DNA of 64,000 nucleotides from Szabonella sp046295215 (GTDB lineage Bacteria; Pseudomonadota; Alphaproteobacteria; Rhodobacterales; Rhodobacteraceae), in the NCBI GenBank assembly GCA_046295215.1, contig JBKBNP010000014.1, forward strand, positions 14,696 to 78,695, in the 5' to 3' direction. Positions 23,417 to 33,000 of this stretch are shown in pieces (the first letter of the stretch is position 1; the number at the start of each line of letters is the position of its first letter). The notes under the pieces are model-generated. The model was given only the letters and a program-made list of their open reading frames with translations. It was not told the origin of the DNA and did no database searches. The translations under genes and the position numbers were made by a program.

Positions 23417-25861
23417 ATGGAATCGTTTCCGGTGAACAAACCCTTTCCGCCCTCCGCCCCGCCCTCCGTTCCGCTGGCAGATCTGCCGGCGGACGCCCTG
23501 CGCGATGATGTTCTGCGCCACCTGACCTACACGCTTGGCAAGGATGTGCCGCATGCCACGCGCTATGACTGGCGCATGGCCCTGTCGCATGCCGTGCGCG
23601 ACCGGATCGTGGGGCCGTGGTTCCGCTCCACCCGCCGGACCTGGGCCGAGGGGCGCAAGCGGGTGCATTACCTGTCGATGGAATTCCTGATCGGCCGCAT
23701 TCTTGAGGATGCGGTGGTCAACATCGGGCTGGATGACACGGTGCGCGAGGTGATGGCGGGGCTGGGGCAGGACTACCGCGCGCTGGTGGAGGATGAACCG
23801 GACGCGGCACTTGGCAATGGGGGGCTGGGGCGGCTTGCCGCCTGTTTCATGGAATCGATGGCAACGCTGGGGTGTCCCGCCTATGGCTATGGCATCCGCT
23901 ATGAACATGGATTGTTCCGCCAGCGGTTCGAGGGCGGGTTTCAGGTCGAAACGCCCGAGGACTGGCTGTCGCAGGCGCATCCTTGGGAATTTGCCCGCCC
24001 CGAGGCGGCCTATGTGATCCCCTTCAAGGGGCAGGTCGAAACCCGGGACGGGCGCGAGGTCTGGGTGCCGGGCGAAACCGTCATCGCCTCGGCCTTCGAT
24101 ACGCCGGTGGTGGGCTGGCAGGGCAAATGGGCCAACACGCTGCGGCTCTGGGGGGCCAAGGCCACGACGCAATTCGATCTGGAGCGGTTCAACCGGGGCG
24201 ATTATGCCGCCGCCGCCGAACCCGAGGCGCTGGCGCGAACGCTGTCCCGAGTCCTCTACCCCGACGACACCACCTATCAGGGCAAGGAATTGCGCCTGAA
24301 ACAGGAGTTTTTCCTGACCTCTGCCGCCTTGCAGGACATCCTGCGGCGTCATCTGTCGGCAGGGCATTCGCTGGCCTCGCTGCCCGCGCATGTGGCGATC
24401 CAGATGAACGACACCCATCCCGCGATTGCGGGGCCGGAACTGATCCGCCTGCTGGTGGATGAACAGGGCATGGAGTTCTACGAGGCGCTGGAAATTGCGC
24501 GCGCCTGTCTGGGCTATACCAACCACACGCTGCTGCCCGAGGCGCTGGAACGCTGGGCGACCTTCACCTTCGGCAATGTGCTGCCGCGCCATATGCAGAT
24601 CATTGAACGGATCGACGGCTGGCATCGCCGCAACTGGCCCGCCCGGCCACATTATGTGGGCATTGTGAAGCACCACGAGGTGCGGATGGGGGAACTGGCC
24701 TTCATCATGGCCAAGAAGGTGAATGGCGTCTCGGCGCTGCATACCGATCTCATCAAGGCGAACCTCTTTCCCGAGTTGAACAAGCTGCATCCCGACAGGA
24801 TCGTGAACCAGACCAATGGCGTGACGCCACGCCGCTGGCTGCGCATGTGCAACCGCCCGCTTGCCGGGCTGATCACCGAGACGATTGGCGCAGGGTGGGA
24901 GGATCACCTTGACCGTCTGCGCGAACTGGAACCGCATGTGGATGATGCGGGGTTCCGCACAGCCTTTGATGCCGCCAAGCGGCAGAACAAGGTGGCACTT
25001 GCGGGCTGGCTGGCTGAAGAAGGGGGGGTGAAGGTCAACCCTGATGCCATCTTCGACGTTCAGATCAAGCGGATCCACGAATACAAACGCCAATTGCTCA
25101 ACGTCCTGCAGGCCGTGGCGCAGTGGAAGGCAATCCATGACAGTCCCAATGCCGACTGGGTGCCGCGTCTGCGCGTCTTTGGGGGCAAGGCGGCCCCCGG
25201 TTATGCCGTTGCAAAGGAAATAATCCACCTGATCAATGATGTAGCGGTCGTTCTGAATGCAGATCCGGCCACGCGTGATTTGTTGCAAATCGCTTATCCC
25301 GCCAATTACAACGTCTCGATGGCGGAACGTCTGATCCCGGCCTCGGACCTGTCAGAACAGATCTCCACCGCAGGCAAGGAAGCGTCGGGCACCGGCAACA
25401 TGAAATTCATGATGAACGGCGCGCCAACCATCGGCACCCTGGACGGTGCCAATGTCGAGATTTTGCAGGAAGTGGGGGCCGAGAACTTTTTCCTCTTCGG
25501 CCTGACCGCCGCCGAGGTGGTGAAGCGCCGCGCGGATCACGACCATTCGCGCAAGGCGATCGAGGCGAGCCGGCCCTTGCAGGATGTGCTGCAAATGATC
25601 GCGGAAGGGCAGTTTTCGCCCGATCAGCCCGACCGCTATCATGGCCTGGTGCATAGGATCTGGCATCACGACTATTTCCTCGTCGCCGCCGATTTCGACG
25701 CCTACGATGCGGCACAGGGGGAGGTGGACCGCGCCTATGCCGACCGCGACCGCTGGCTGCGGATGGCGGCCCTGAACACGGCCCGGTCGGGATTTTTCTC
25801 CTCCGACCGCACGATACGGAGTTACATGGATCAGATATGGTCGGTTGAATCGGCCGTCTGA
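23417..25861 (+). CDS. glgP: Glycogen phosphorylase
   Basis: An 814-residue enzyme releasing glucose-1-phosphate from glycogen ends, in the cytoplasm. The pyridoxal phosphate lysine is Lys663 in GTGNMKFMMNG, and NGGLGRLAACFMES and TNGVTPRRWL are diagnostic. The length matches bacterial GlgP. The start is uncertain: ATG 23417 is taken, but GTG 23432 is better placed behind GGAA. It heads the operon glgP-glgB-glgC-glgA-glgX-pgm, with very short or overlapping junctions. The promoter region carries two LacI-type boxes. Confidence 0.96.
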   Translation: MESFPVNKPFPPSAPPSVPLADLPADALRDDVLRHLTYTLGKDVPHATRYDWRMALSHAVRDRIVGPWFRSTRRTWAEGRKRVHYLSMEFLIGRILEDAVVNIGLDDTVREVMAGLGQDYRALVEDEPDAALGNGGLGRLAACFMESMATLGCPAYGYGIRYEHGLFRQRFEGGFQVETPEDWLSQAHPWEFARPEAAYVIPFKGQVETRDGREVWVPGETVIASAFDTPVVGWQGKWANTLRLWGAKATTQFDLERFNRGDYAAAAEPEALARTLSRVLYPDDTTYQGKELRLKQEFFLTSAALQDILRRHLSAGHSLASLPAHVAIQMNDTHPAIAGPELIRLLVDEQGMEFYEALEIARACLGYTNHTLLPEALERWATFTFGNVLPRHMQIIERIDGWHRRNWPARPHYVGIVKHHEVRMGELAFIMAKKVNGVSALHTDLIKANLFPELNKLHPDRIVNQTNGVTPRRWLRMCNRPLAGLITETIGAGWEDHLDRLRELEPHVDDAGFRTAFDAAKRQNKVALAGWLAEEGGVKVNPDAIFDVQIKRIHEYKRQLLNVLQAVAQWKAIHDSPNADWVPRLRVFGGKAAPGYAVAKEIIHLINDVAVVLNADPATRDLLQIAYPANYNVSMAERLIPASDLSEQISTAGKEASGTGNMKFMMNGAPTIGTLDGANVEILQEVGAENFFLFGLTAAEVVKRRADHDHSRKAIEASRPLQDVLQMIAEGQFSPDQPDRYHGLVHRIWHHDYFLVAADFDAYDAAQGEVDRAYADRDRWLRMAALNTARSGFFSSDRTIRSYMDQIWSVESAV

Positions 25862-25880
25862 GGACGGAACAGGGGGCGGA

Positions 25881-28085
25881 ATGGGCAAGGGCAACACGAC
25901 GGACGGACTGTCCCCCGAGGTTGCTGCGGCTATTGTGTCCGGCGCGCATGGGGATCCGTTCTCGGTTCTGGGGCTGCATCCGATGGGCAAGGGTTGGCAG
26001 GTTCGCGCGCTGATGCCGGGGGCGGAGCTGCTGGAGGTGGTGACCGAGAGCGCCATCATCCCCGCGCGCCCGGTTGCCGATGCGCCGGGCCTGTTCACCG
26101 CCGATCTGCCTGCCCGCGTGGCCTACCGCCTGCGCGCCAGCGGCCGTGGCGCGACCTGGGAGGTTGACGACCCCTTCCGCTTCGGCCCCGTTCTGGGCGA
26201 GTTGGACGAATACCTTCTGGGCGAAGGCACACATCTGCGGCTTTGGGCGGCACTGGGGGCGCATCCGGTCACGCATGAAGGCGCGGCGGGCGTGCATTTC
26301 GCGGTCTGGGCGCCCAATGCGTCGCGTGTGTCGGTGGTGGGGGAGTTCAACCTCTGGGACGGCCGCCGCGCGCCGATGCGCAGGCGGGGGGCAACGGGGG
26401 TTTGGGAAATCTTTCTGCCGGGCGTGACCGAGGGCACGGCCTATAAATATGAAATCCGGGCAGCGGATGGGGCGGTCCTGCCGCTGAAGGCCGATCCTGT
26501 GGGTTTCGGGTCGGAACATCCGCCCGCCAATGCCAGCGTGGTGCGCTCTCTGGGGCCGGGCAACTGGACCGATGGCGACTGGATGGCGGCGCGGGGCGGG
26601 GCCAATTCCATTGACGCTGCCATCTCGGTCTATGAGGTGCATCTGGGGTCGTGGAAGCGCGCGCCGGGGGACAGGATGCTGTCCTATACCGAACTTGCCG
26701 ATCAATTGGTCACATATGTCCGTGACATGGGATTCACCCATATCGAGCTGATGCCCGTGTCGGAATTCCCCTTTGACGGATCCTGGGGCTATCAGCCGGT
26801 GGGGCTGTTCGCCCCCACGATCCGGCATGGCACGCCGGCCGAGTTCCGCACCTTTGTCGATGCGGCCCACCGGGCGGGGATCGGCGTGCTGCTGGACTGG
26901 GTGCCGGGGCATTTTCCCACCGATGCGCATGGGCTGGGGCGGTTCGACGGCACCGCACTTTACGAACATGCCGACCCGCGTGAAGGGTTCCATCAGGACT
27001 GGAACACGCTGATCTTCAACTATGGAAGGGCCGAGGTTGCAAATTACCTGACGGCCAATGCACTTTACTGGCTGGAGGAATACCACCTCGACGGGCTGCG
27101 CGTGGATGCCGTGGCCTCCATGCTCTACCGCGATTACAGCCGCGAGGATGGCCAATGGCTGCCCAATCGCGATGGCGGGCGCGAGAATTACGAGGCCATT
27201 GCCCTGTTGCAGCGCGTCAATATCGAGGCTTACGGCACGTGCCCCGGCATCATGACGGTGGCCGAGGAAAGCACGGCCTTTCCGGGCGTGTCGCGCCCGG
27301 TCAACCATGGCGGGCTCGGCTTCGGGTTCAAATGGAACATGGGCTGGATGAATGACACGCTGGCCTATATGGGCCGCGACCCGATCTACCGCAAATTCCA
27401 CCACCACCAGATGACCTTCGGGCTGCATTACGCCTGGTCGGAAAACTACATCCTGCCGATCAGCCATGACGAGGTGGTGCATGGCAAGGGGTCCATGCTG
27501 GAACGGATGCCGGGGGCGGAATGGGAGAAATTCGCCAATCTGCGCGCCTATTACGGCTATATGTGGGGCCATCCGGGCAAGAAGCTGCTGTTTCAGGGCT
27601 GTGAATTCGCGCAAAGCCGCGAATGGGCGCATGGCCGCAGCCTTGACTGGCACGAGCTGGATCTGCCTGACCGGGGGCATCTGCACCGGGGCGTGCAGGC
27701 GCTGGTGCGCGATCTGAACCACCTCTATCGCGCGACGCCCGCGCTTTACCGTCATGACACGCGGCCCGAGGGCTTCACATGGATTGCGTCCAATGAAGCC
27801 GAGGAGGGCTGGTTCGCCTGGGCGCGCTTTGGCGATGCGGGCGACGCGCCGGTGGTGGTTGCCGTCAACATGACGCCGCTGGCGCGCGAGGTGCGGCTGG
27901 GTCTGCCGCGCGCGGGCCATTGGGCCGAAGTGCTGAACACCGATGCGGGTGTTTATGGGGGGGGGAACCGGGGCAATCTGGGGGGTGTGGAGGCCGAACC
28001 GGTTGCAGCCTTTGCGCAGGACCACTCGGCACGGGTTCTGCTGCCGCCACTGGCGGCGATGTTCCTGCGGGCGGATCAGGGATGA
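25881..28085 (+). CDS. glgB: 1,4-alpha-glucan branching enzyme
   Basis: A 734-residue GH13 enzyme that makes alpha-1,6 branches in glycogen. The N-terminal half contains a branching-enzyme N domain and a CBM48 module (HFAVWAPNASRVSVVGEFN). The catalytic domain has the nucleophile Asp409 in DGLRVDAVAS, the acid/base Glu462 in VAEESTAFP and the third acidic residue in PISHDEVVHGKGS. The ATG at 25881 follows AGGGGGCGGA, 20 bases after the glgP stop; an upstream in-frame start inside glgP was rejected. Confidence 0.96.
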   Translation: MGKGNTTDGLSPEVAAAIVSGAHGDPFSVLGLHPMGKGWQVRALMPGAELLEVVTESAIIPARPVADAPGLFTADLPARVAYRLRASGRGATWEVDDPFRFGPVLGELDEYLLGEGTHLRLWAALGAHPVTHEGAAGVHFAVWAPNASRVSVVGEFNLWDGRRAPMRRRGATGVWEIFLPGVTEGTAYKYEIRAADGAVLPLKADPVGFGSEHPPANASVVRSLGPGNWTDGDWMAARGGANSIDAAISVYEVHLGSWKRAPGDRMLSYTELADQLVTYVRDMGFTHIELMPVSEFPFDGSWGYQPVGLFAPTIRHGTPAEFRTFVDAAHRAGIGVLLDWVPGHFPTDAHGLGRFDGTALYEHADPREGFHQDWNTLIFNYGRAEVANYLTANALYWLEEYHLDGLRVDAVASMLYRDYSREDGQWLPNRDGGRENYEAIALLQRVNIEAYGTCPGIMTVAEESTAFPGVSRPVNHGGLGFGFKWNMGWMNDTLAYMGRDPIYRKFHHHQMTFGLHYAWSENYILPISHDEVVHGKGSMLERMPGAEWEKFANLRAYYGYMWGHPGKKLLFQGCEFAQSREWAHGRSLDWHELDLPDRGHLHRGVQALVRDLNHLYRATPALYRHDTRPEGFTWIASNEAEEGWFAWARFGDAGDAPVVVAVNMTPLAREVRLGLPRAGHWAEVLNTDAGVYGGGNRGNLGGVEAEPVAAFAQDHSARVLLPPLAAMFLRADQG

Positions 28086-28122
28086 GGCAAGCGGGGTCAA
28101 CCCGCACATCAGGGAGGATGCG

Positions 28123-29394
28123 ATGATACCGAAACCGAACAAGCGACTGTCGTCACAGGCCATGGCCTTCGTGCTGGCGGGCGGGCGGGGCAGCCGGTTG
28201 AAGGAACTGACCGACCGGCGCGCGAAACCCGCCGTCTATTTCGGGGGCAAGACCCGGATCATCGACTTCGCGCTGTCGAATGCGCTCAATTCCGGCATCC
28301 GCAAGATGGCGATTGCCACGCAATACAAGGCCCACAGCCTGATCCGCCACATGCAGCGGGGCTGGGGGTTCTTCCGGGCAGAGCGGAACGAATATCTCGA
28401 CATCCTGCCCGCGAGCCAGCGGGTTTCGGAAAACAAGTGGTATCTGGGCACCGCCGATGCGGTGACGCAGAACATCGACATCGTCGACAGTTACGGCGTC
28501 AAATATGTGGTGATCCTGGCGGGCGATCATATCTACAAGATGGATTACGAGATCATGCTGCAACAGCATGTGACCACGGGCGCGGATGTGACCATCGGTT
28601 GTCTGACCGTGCCCCGGATGGAGGCCACGGCCTTTGGGGTGATGGATGTGGACAAGGCGGGGCGCATCCTGTCCTTCCTTGAAAAACCCGCCGATCCGCC
28701 GGGGATTCCGGGCGATCCCGACCATGCGCTGGCCTCGATGGGGATTTACGTCTTTGACTGGGCATTTCTGCGCGGCCTCTTGATCCAGGATTCGGAGGAT
28801 CCAAATTCCAGCCATGATTTCGGCAATGACCTGATCCCCGCGATCGTGAAGAACGGCCGCGCCATGGCGCATCGCTTTTCCGAAAGCTGCGTGACGAGCG
28901 GGTTGGAGACCGAACCCTACTGGCGCGATGTCGGCACGATCGACGCTTTCTGGCAGGCCAATATCGACCTCACGGATTTCGTGCCGAAGCTTGACCTCTA
29001 TGACAATGCCTGGCCGATCTGGACCTATGCCGAGATCGTGCCGCCGGCAAAGTTCATCCATGACGAGGACGGGCGGCGCGGGTCGGCGGTGTCGTCGCTG
29101 GTGTCGGGCGATTGCATCGTGTCGGGGTCGTCGGTGGCCAACAGTCTTTTGTTCACCGGCTGCCGGACGCACAGTTTCGCGAGCCTCGAATATGTCGTGG
29201 CGCTGCCGCATGTCGTCGTGGGGCGCGGGGCGGAGTTGAAGAACTGCGTGATCGACCGGGGCGTGGTGATCCCGGAAAAGCTGGTGATCGGCGAGGATCC
29301 GGAGGCGGATGCCAGATGGTTCCGCCGCACCGGGGCGGGGGTGGTGCTGGTGACGCAGGACATGCTGGATGCCCGGGCGCGCGCGCTCGGCTGA
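28123..29394 (+). CDS. glgC: Glucose-1-phosphate adenylyltransferase
   Basis: A 423-residue enzyme making ADP-glucose from glucose-1-phosphate and ATP, the committed step of bacterial glycogen synthesis. AFVLAGGRGSRLKELTDRR is the nucleotide-binding start of the sugar-nucleotidyl transferase fold, and FGGKTRIIDFALSN is the allosteric-activator region. The C-terminal left-handed beta-helix is present. The ATG follows AGGGAGGATGCG; ATG 28118 is out of frame. In photosynthetic and related alphaproteobacteria the enzyme is activated by fructose-6-phosphate or pyruvate; which applies here cannot be read. Confidence 0.96.
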   Translation: MIPKPNKRLSSQAMAFVLAGGRGSRLKELTDRRAKPAVYFGGKTRIIDFALSNALNSGIRKMAIATQYKAHSLIRHMQRGWGFFRAERNEYLDILPASQRVSENKWYLGTADAVTQNIDIVDSYGVKYVVILAGDHIYKMDYEIMLQQHVTTGADVTIGCLTVPRMEATAFGVMDVDKAGRILSFLEKPADPPGIPGDPDHALASMGIYVFDWAFLRGLLIQDSEDPNSSHDFGNDLIPAIVKNGRAMAHRFSESCVTSGLETEPYWRDVGTIDAFWQANIDLTDFVPKLDLYDNAWPIWTYAEIVPPAKFIHDEDGRRGSAVSSLVSGDCIVSGSSVANSLLFTGCRTHSFASLEYVVALPHVVVGRGAELKNCVIDRGVVIPEKLVIGEDPEADARWFRRTGAGVVLVTQDMLDARARALG

Positions 29395-29400
29395 GGGCGC

Positions 29401-29455
29401 GCGGGGGGCTGTCTGCCCCCCGCACCCCCCGAGGATATTTTTGAACAGATGAAGG
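29401..29455. repeat. Intergenic hairpin-plus-tail repeat, copy 1
   Basis: GCGGGGGG (29401-29408), a 7-base loop and CCCCCCGC (29416-29423) form a perfect 8-bp stem, followed by CCCCCC and the tail GAGGATATTTTTGAACAGA from 29431, ending GATGAAGG. Two further copies of the same layout occur at 44.9 kb and 56.8 kb. It sits between glgC and glgA inside the glycogen operon and could attenuate transcription or stabilise part of the mRNA. Confidence 0.6.
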
Positions 29456-29471
29456 CAGGGGCGAGGGCGCA

Positions 29472-30896
29472 ATGGTGAAACAGGTCTTGTCGGTGGCCTC
29501 CGAGGCGGTGCCCTTGCTCAAGACCGGGGGGTTGGCCGATGTGGTGGGCGCGCTGCCTGCCGCGCTGGCGGGGCAGGGCTGGCGGATGCGGGTCTTGATG
29601 CCGGCCTATCGGCCCTTGAGGGCGCGGATTGCGGACTGGCCGGTGCTGTGGAGGGAGGCGGATCTTTTCGGGGGCGCGGCAGAGGTAAGGGGCGGGGAAG
29701 TGGCGGGGACGGATGTCCTGCTGCTGGACGCCCCGCATCTTTATGACCGCGAGGGCGGGCCCTATTCCGGGCCGGGGGGCGACTGGCCGGACAATCCCGA
29801 ACGCTTTGCGGCGCTGTCTTGGGCAGCGGCGCTGATTGCGGAGGGCGCGCTGTCGGATGGCTGGCGGCCGGAGGTGGTTCATGCGCATGACTGGCAGGCA
29901 GGGCTGGCGCCCACCTACATCGCCTATCGGGGGCGGGGGGTGCCCTCGGTCCTGACCATCCATAACGTGGCCTTTCAGGGCTTTGCTCCGGCGGACCGTC
30001 TTGCCGCCCTGCGCCTGCCCGCAGACCAGTTCCATTCCGGCGCGCTGGAATATTACGGCGGGATCTCGGCACTGAAGGCGGGGCTGGTCACGGCAGACCG
30101 GATCACGACCGTCTCGCCGCGCTATGCCGAGGAGTTGATGCGCCCGGAGTTCGGCATGGGACTGGAAGGGGTGATCGCGGCTCGGGGAGGGGACGTGTCG
30201 GGGATCCTGAACGGGGTGGATACCGTGATCTGGTCGCCCGAGGCGGTGGAGCCGCCCTTTTCGGCGCGCAGTTTCAAGGGAAAAGCGGCGGCGCGGGCGG
30301 CGCTTTGCGCGGAATTCGGGCTGGAGGTGCCGGGGCCACTGGCCATTGTCGTGAGCCGCTTGACCGACCAGAAGGGCATCGACCTCATTCCGGCGGTGGC
30401 GGGGCAGTTCATCGCGGCCGGGGGCGGGCTGGTGGTTCTGGGATCGGGCGATGCGGGCCTTGAGGGCGCGATGCGGGATCTGGCGACGGCCCATCCGGGC
30501 CGCGTGGCGGTGCGCATCGGGTATGATGAAGGGTTGAGCCGGCGGATGTTTGCGGGCGGGGATGCGGTGCTGGTGCCGTCGCGGTTCGAGCCCTGCGGGC
30601 TGACACAGATGTATGGCCTTCGCTTTGGCACCTTGCCGGTGGTGTCTGCGGTGGGCGGGCTGGCGGATACCGTGATCTCGGCCAGTCCGGTGGCGCTGGA
30701 GGCGGGGGTGGCGACGGGGATCGTGTTTCATCCCACCGACGCCATGGCCCTTGGCCGGGCCCTGCGGCGGCTCTGCGACTTGCATGCCGAGCCGAAGGTC
30801 TGGGCGGCGATGATGCGCAACGCCATGCGGCAGGACCTGGGCTGGGGTTCGAGTGCGGCAGCCTATGCCCGGCTTTACGAGAGCCTCCTGCCATGA
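29472..30896 (+). CDS. glgA: Glycogen synthase (ADP-glucose)
   Basis: A 474-residue GT5 enzyme extending alpha-1,4-glucan from ADP-glucose. The N-terminal KTGGLADVVGALP motif starts at Lys17 and binds ADP-glucose; the C-terminal RFEPCGLTQMYGLRFGTLP contains the catalytic Glu373. Length is normal. The start follows GGGGCGAGGGCGCA. The next gene, glgX, starts inside the last codons of glgA (ATGA overlap). It is separated from glgC by 77 bases that hold a hairpin repeat. Confidence 0.96.
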   Translation: MVKQVLSVASEAVPLLKTGGLADVVGALPAALAGQGWRMRVLMPAYRPLRARIADWPVLWREADLFGGAAEVRGGEVAGTDVLLLDAPHLYDREGGPYSGPGGDWPDNPERFAALSWAAALIAEGALSDGWRPEVVHAHDWQAGLAPTYIAYRGRGVPSVLTIHNVAFQGFAPADRLAALRLPADQFHSGALEYYGGISALKAGLVTADRITTVSPRYAEELMRPEFGMGLEGVIAARGGDVSGILNGVDTVIWSPEAVEPPFSARSFKGKAAARAALCAEFGLEVPGPLAIVVSRLTDQKGIDLIPAVAGQFIAAGGGLVVLGSGDAGLEGAMRDLATAHPGRVAVRIGYDEGLSRRMFAGGDAVLVPSRFEPCGLTQMYGLRFGTLPVVSAVGGLADTVISASPVALEAGVATGIVFHPTDAMALGRALRRLCDLHAEPKVWAAMMRNAMRQDLGWGSSAAAYARLYESLLP

Positions 30897-32986
30897 CCCC
30901 TGACGCGCGCCGCGCGGGCTGGTCGGTCGGGCCGGGGCGACCCTTTCCGATGGGATCGACGCCGACCGGCGACGGGGTGAATTTCGCGGTGTTCTCGGCC
31001 CATGCCGAGGCGATGGAGTTGTGCCTCTTTTCCGAGGACGGGCGACGGGAGACCGCGCGCCTGACCTTTGCCGACCGGGATGGTGATGTCTGGCACATGC
31101 ATGTGGGCGGGCTGATGCCGGGGCAGGCCTACGGGTTTCGCGCCCATGGCCCCTACCGGCCCGAGGAAGGCCATCGGTTCAACCCGCACAAGCTGCTGAT
31201 CGACCCCTATGCGCGGCGGCTTGACGGGCGGCTCAGGTGGTCGGACGCGCTGATGGGCTACAAGGTCGGCAGTCCGCGCCTCGATCTGTCCTTCGACAAT
31301 CGCGACAGCGCCTTTGCGATGCCGAAATCGGTGGTGACCGACCCGGCCTTCAGTTGGGGGGAGGATGCGCGCCCCGGCACGCCCTGGACCGACACGCTGA
31401 TCTACGAGGCGCATGTGAAGGGGATGACCGCCCTGCACCCCGAGGTGCCGAAGGTGCTGCGCGGCAGCTATCTGGGGCTTGCCTCGGACCCGGTGCTGGA
31501 CCATCTGACCCGGCTCGGAGTGACGGCGGTGGAGCTGCTGCCGGTTCAGGCCTTTGTCGATGACCGGTTTCTGGTGTCGAAGGGGCTGAAAAACTACTGG
31601 GGCTATCAGTCCATCGGCTTTTTCGCCCCCGATCCGCGCTACATGCAGCGCGATGCGGTGCTGGAATTCCGCACCATGGTCAGCCGGTTGCATGGTGCGG
31701 GGATCGAGGTGATCCTTGATGTCGTCTACAACCACACAGGCGAGGGGGATGAACTTGGCCCCACGCTCGCCTTCCGGGGGCTCGACAATGCGAGCTATTA
31801 CCGGCTGCGCGAAGGTGGGCGCTATTACATCAATGACACCGGCACCGGCAACACACTGGATCTGACGCATCCGATGGTGCTGCGGATGGTGATGGACAGC
31901 CTGCGCTACTGGGTCACGGAGATGCATGTGGACGGCTTCCGCTTTGACCTTGGCACGGTGCTGGGGCGCGAGGCAGGCGGGTTCGACCCGCGCGGCGGGT
32001 TTTTCGATGCGATCCGGCAGGATCCGGTGCTGACCCATGTCAAGCTGATCGCGGAACCCTGGGATGTCGGGCCGGGGGGGTATCAGCTCGGGGCCTTTCC
32101 GCATCCTTTTGCCGAATGGAATGACCGGTTCCGCGACGGGGTGCGGCGGTTCTGGCGCGGTGATGCGGGGATGGCACCGGATCTGGCCAAGCGGCTCCTG
32201 GGATCTGCGGAGCGCTTCGACCATGACGGGCGGGCGGCGCATACATCGGTGAATTTCATCACGGCCCATGACGGGTTCACGCTGGCCGATCTCGTGTCCT
32301 TCACCGTCAAGCGCAACCTTGCCAACGGCGAGGAGAACCGCGACGGCCATGGCGACAACCATTCCGACAATCTGGGGGTCGAGGGGCCGACCGACGACCC
32401 GGCGATCAATGCCGCCCGGTCGCTGCGGCGGCGCAATCTGGCGGCAACCCTGATGCTGAGTCAGGGCACGCCGATGTGGCTGGCGGGCGATGAGGCGGGC
32501 AATTCGCAGGGCGGCAACAACAATGCCTATGCGCAGGACAATGAAACCGGCTGGGTGCAATGGGCGCCGGGCGACGCCGAGATGACCCGCTTTCTGGTGC
32601 GTCTGGCCGCGCTGCGCCGGGATCACCGCGTCTTGCGGCAAAGGCGGTTTCTGCATGCAAGACCCCGGCCGGGGGATGGCTTGCGCGATGTGATCTGGCG
32701 CCGGGCGGACGGGGCCGAACCCCGCGCGCAGGACTGGCATGATGCCGATTTCCGCTGTCTGGGGGTGGAGTTGCGTATGGCTGCCGAAGGCGGCGGCGAC
32801 GGGCAGGAGGTGGTGTTCGCGCTCTTCAACGCAGGGGGCGCGGTCGCGGTCGCGCTGCCCGAAACCGTGCCCCGCTGGCGGCTGCTCCTTGACACGACCC
32901 GCCCCGAGGCGACAGCAACGACAGAGGCGCAGGTTTTTGAGGCGCCGGCAAGTTCGGTTCTGGTCCTTGTGCCGGACCGGGAATGA
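30893..32986 (+). CDS. glgX: Glycogen debranching enzyme GlgX
   Basis: A 697-residue GH13 isoamylase-type enzyme that hydrolyses alpha-1,6 branches left by GlgP. An N-terminal CBM48 domain (GVNFAVFSAHAEAMELCLF) precedes the catalytic barrel, with the nucleophile Asp352 in GFRFDLG, acid/base Glu388 in IAEPWDVG and a further Asp in FITAHDGFTL. It overlaps glgA by 4 bases and is 14 bases before pgm. All glycogen synthesis and breakdown steps are therefore in one operon. Confidence 0.95.
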   Translation: MTPDARRAGWSVGPGRPFPMGSTPTGDGVNFAVFSAHAEAMELCLFSEDGRRETARLTFADRDGDVWHMHVGGLMPGQAYGFRAHGPYRPEEGHRFNPHKLLIDPYARRLDGRLRWSDALMGYKVGSPRLDLSFDNRDSAFAMPKSVVTDPAFSWGEDARPGTPWTDTLIYEAHVKGMTALHPEVPKVLRGSYLGLASDPVLDHLTRLGVTAVELLPVQAFVDDRFLVSKGLKNYWGYQSIGFFAPDPRYMQRDAVLEFRTMVSRLHGAGIEVILDVVYNHTGEGDELGPTLAFRGLDNASYYRLREGGRYYINDTGTGNTLDLTHPMVLRMVMDSLRYWVTEMHVDGFRFDLGTVLGREAGGFDPRGGFFDAIRQDPVLTHVKLIAEPWDVGPGGYQLGAFPHPFAEWNDRFRDGVRRFWRGDAGMAPDLAKRLLGSAERFDHDGRAAHTSVNFITAHDGFTLADLVSFTVKRNLANGEENRDGHGDNHSDNLGVEGPTDDPAINAARSLRRRNLAATLMLSQGTPMWLAGDEAGNSQGGNNNAYAQDNETGWVQWAPGDAEMTRFLVRLAALRRDHRVLRQRRFLHARPRPGDGLRDVIWRRADGAEPRAQDWHDADFRCLGVELRMAAEGGGDGQEVVFALFNAGGAVAVALPETVPRWRLLLDTTRPEATATTEAQVFEAPASSVLVLVPDRE

Positions 32987-33000
32987 ATGAGGAGGAACCC

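Noticed and set aside
25407..28163. Open frame of over 900 codons opposite glgB
   Set aside because: A shadow of glgB in GC-rich DNA. No start signal and no recognisable motif; glgB is complete on the plus strand.
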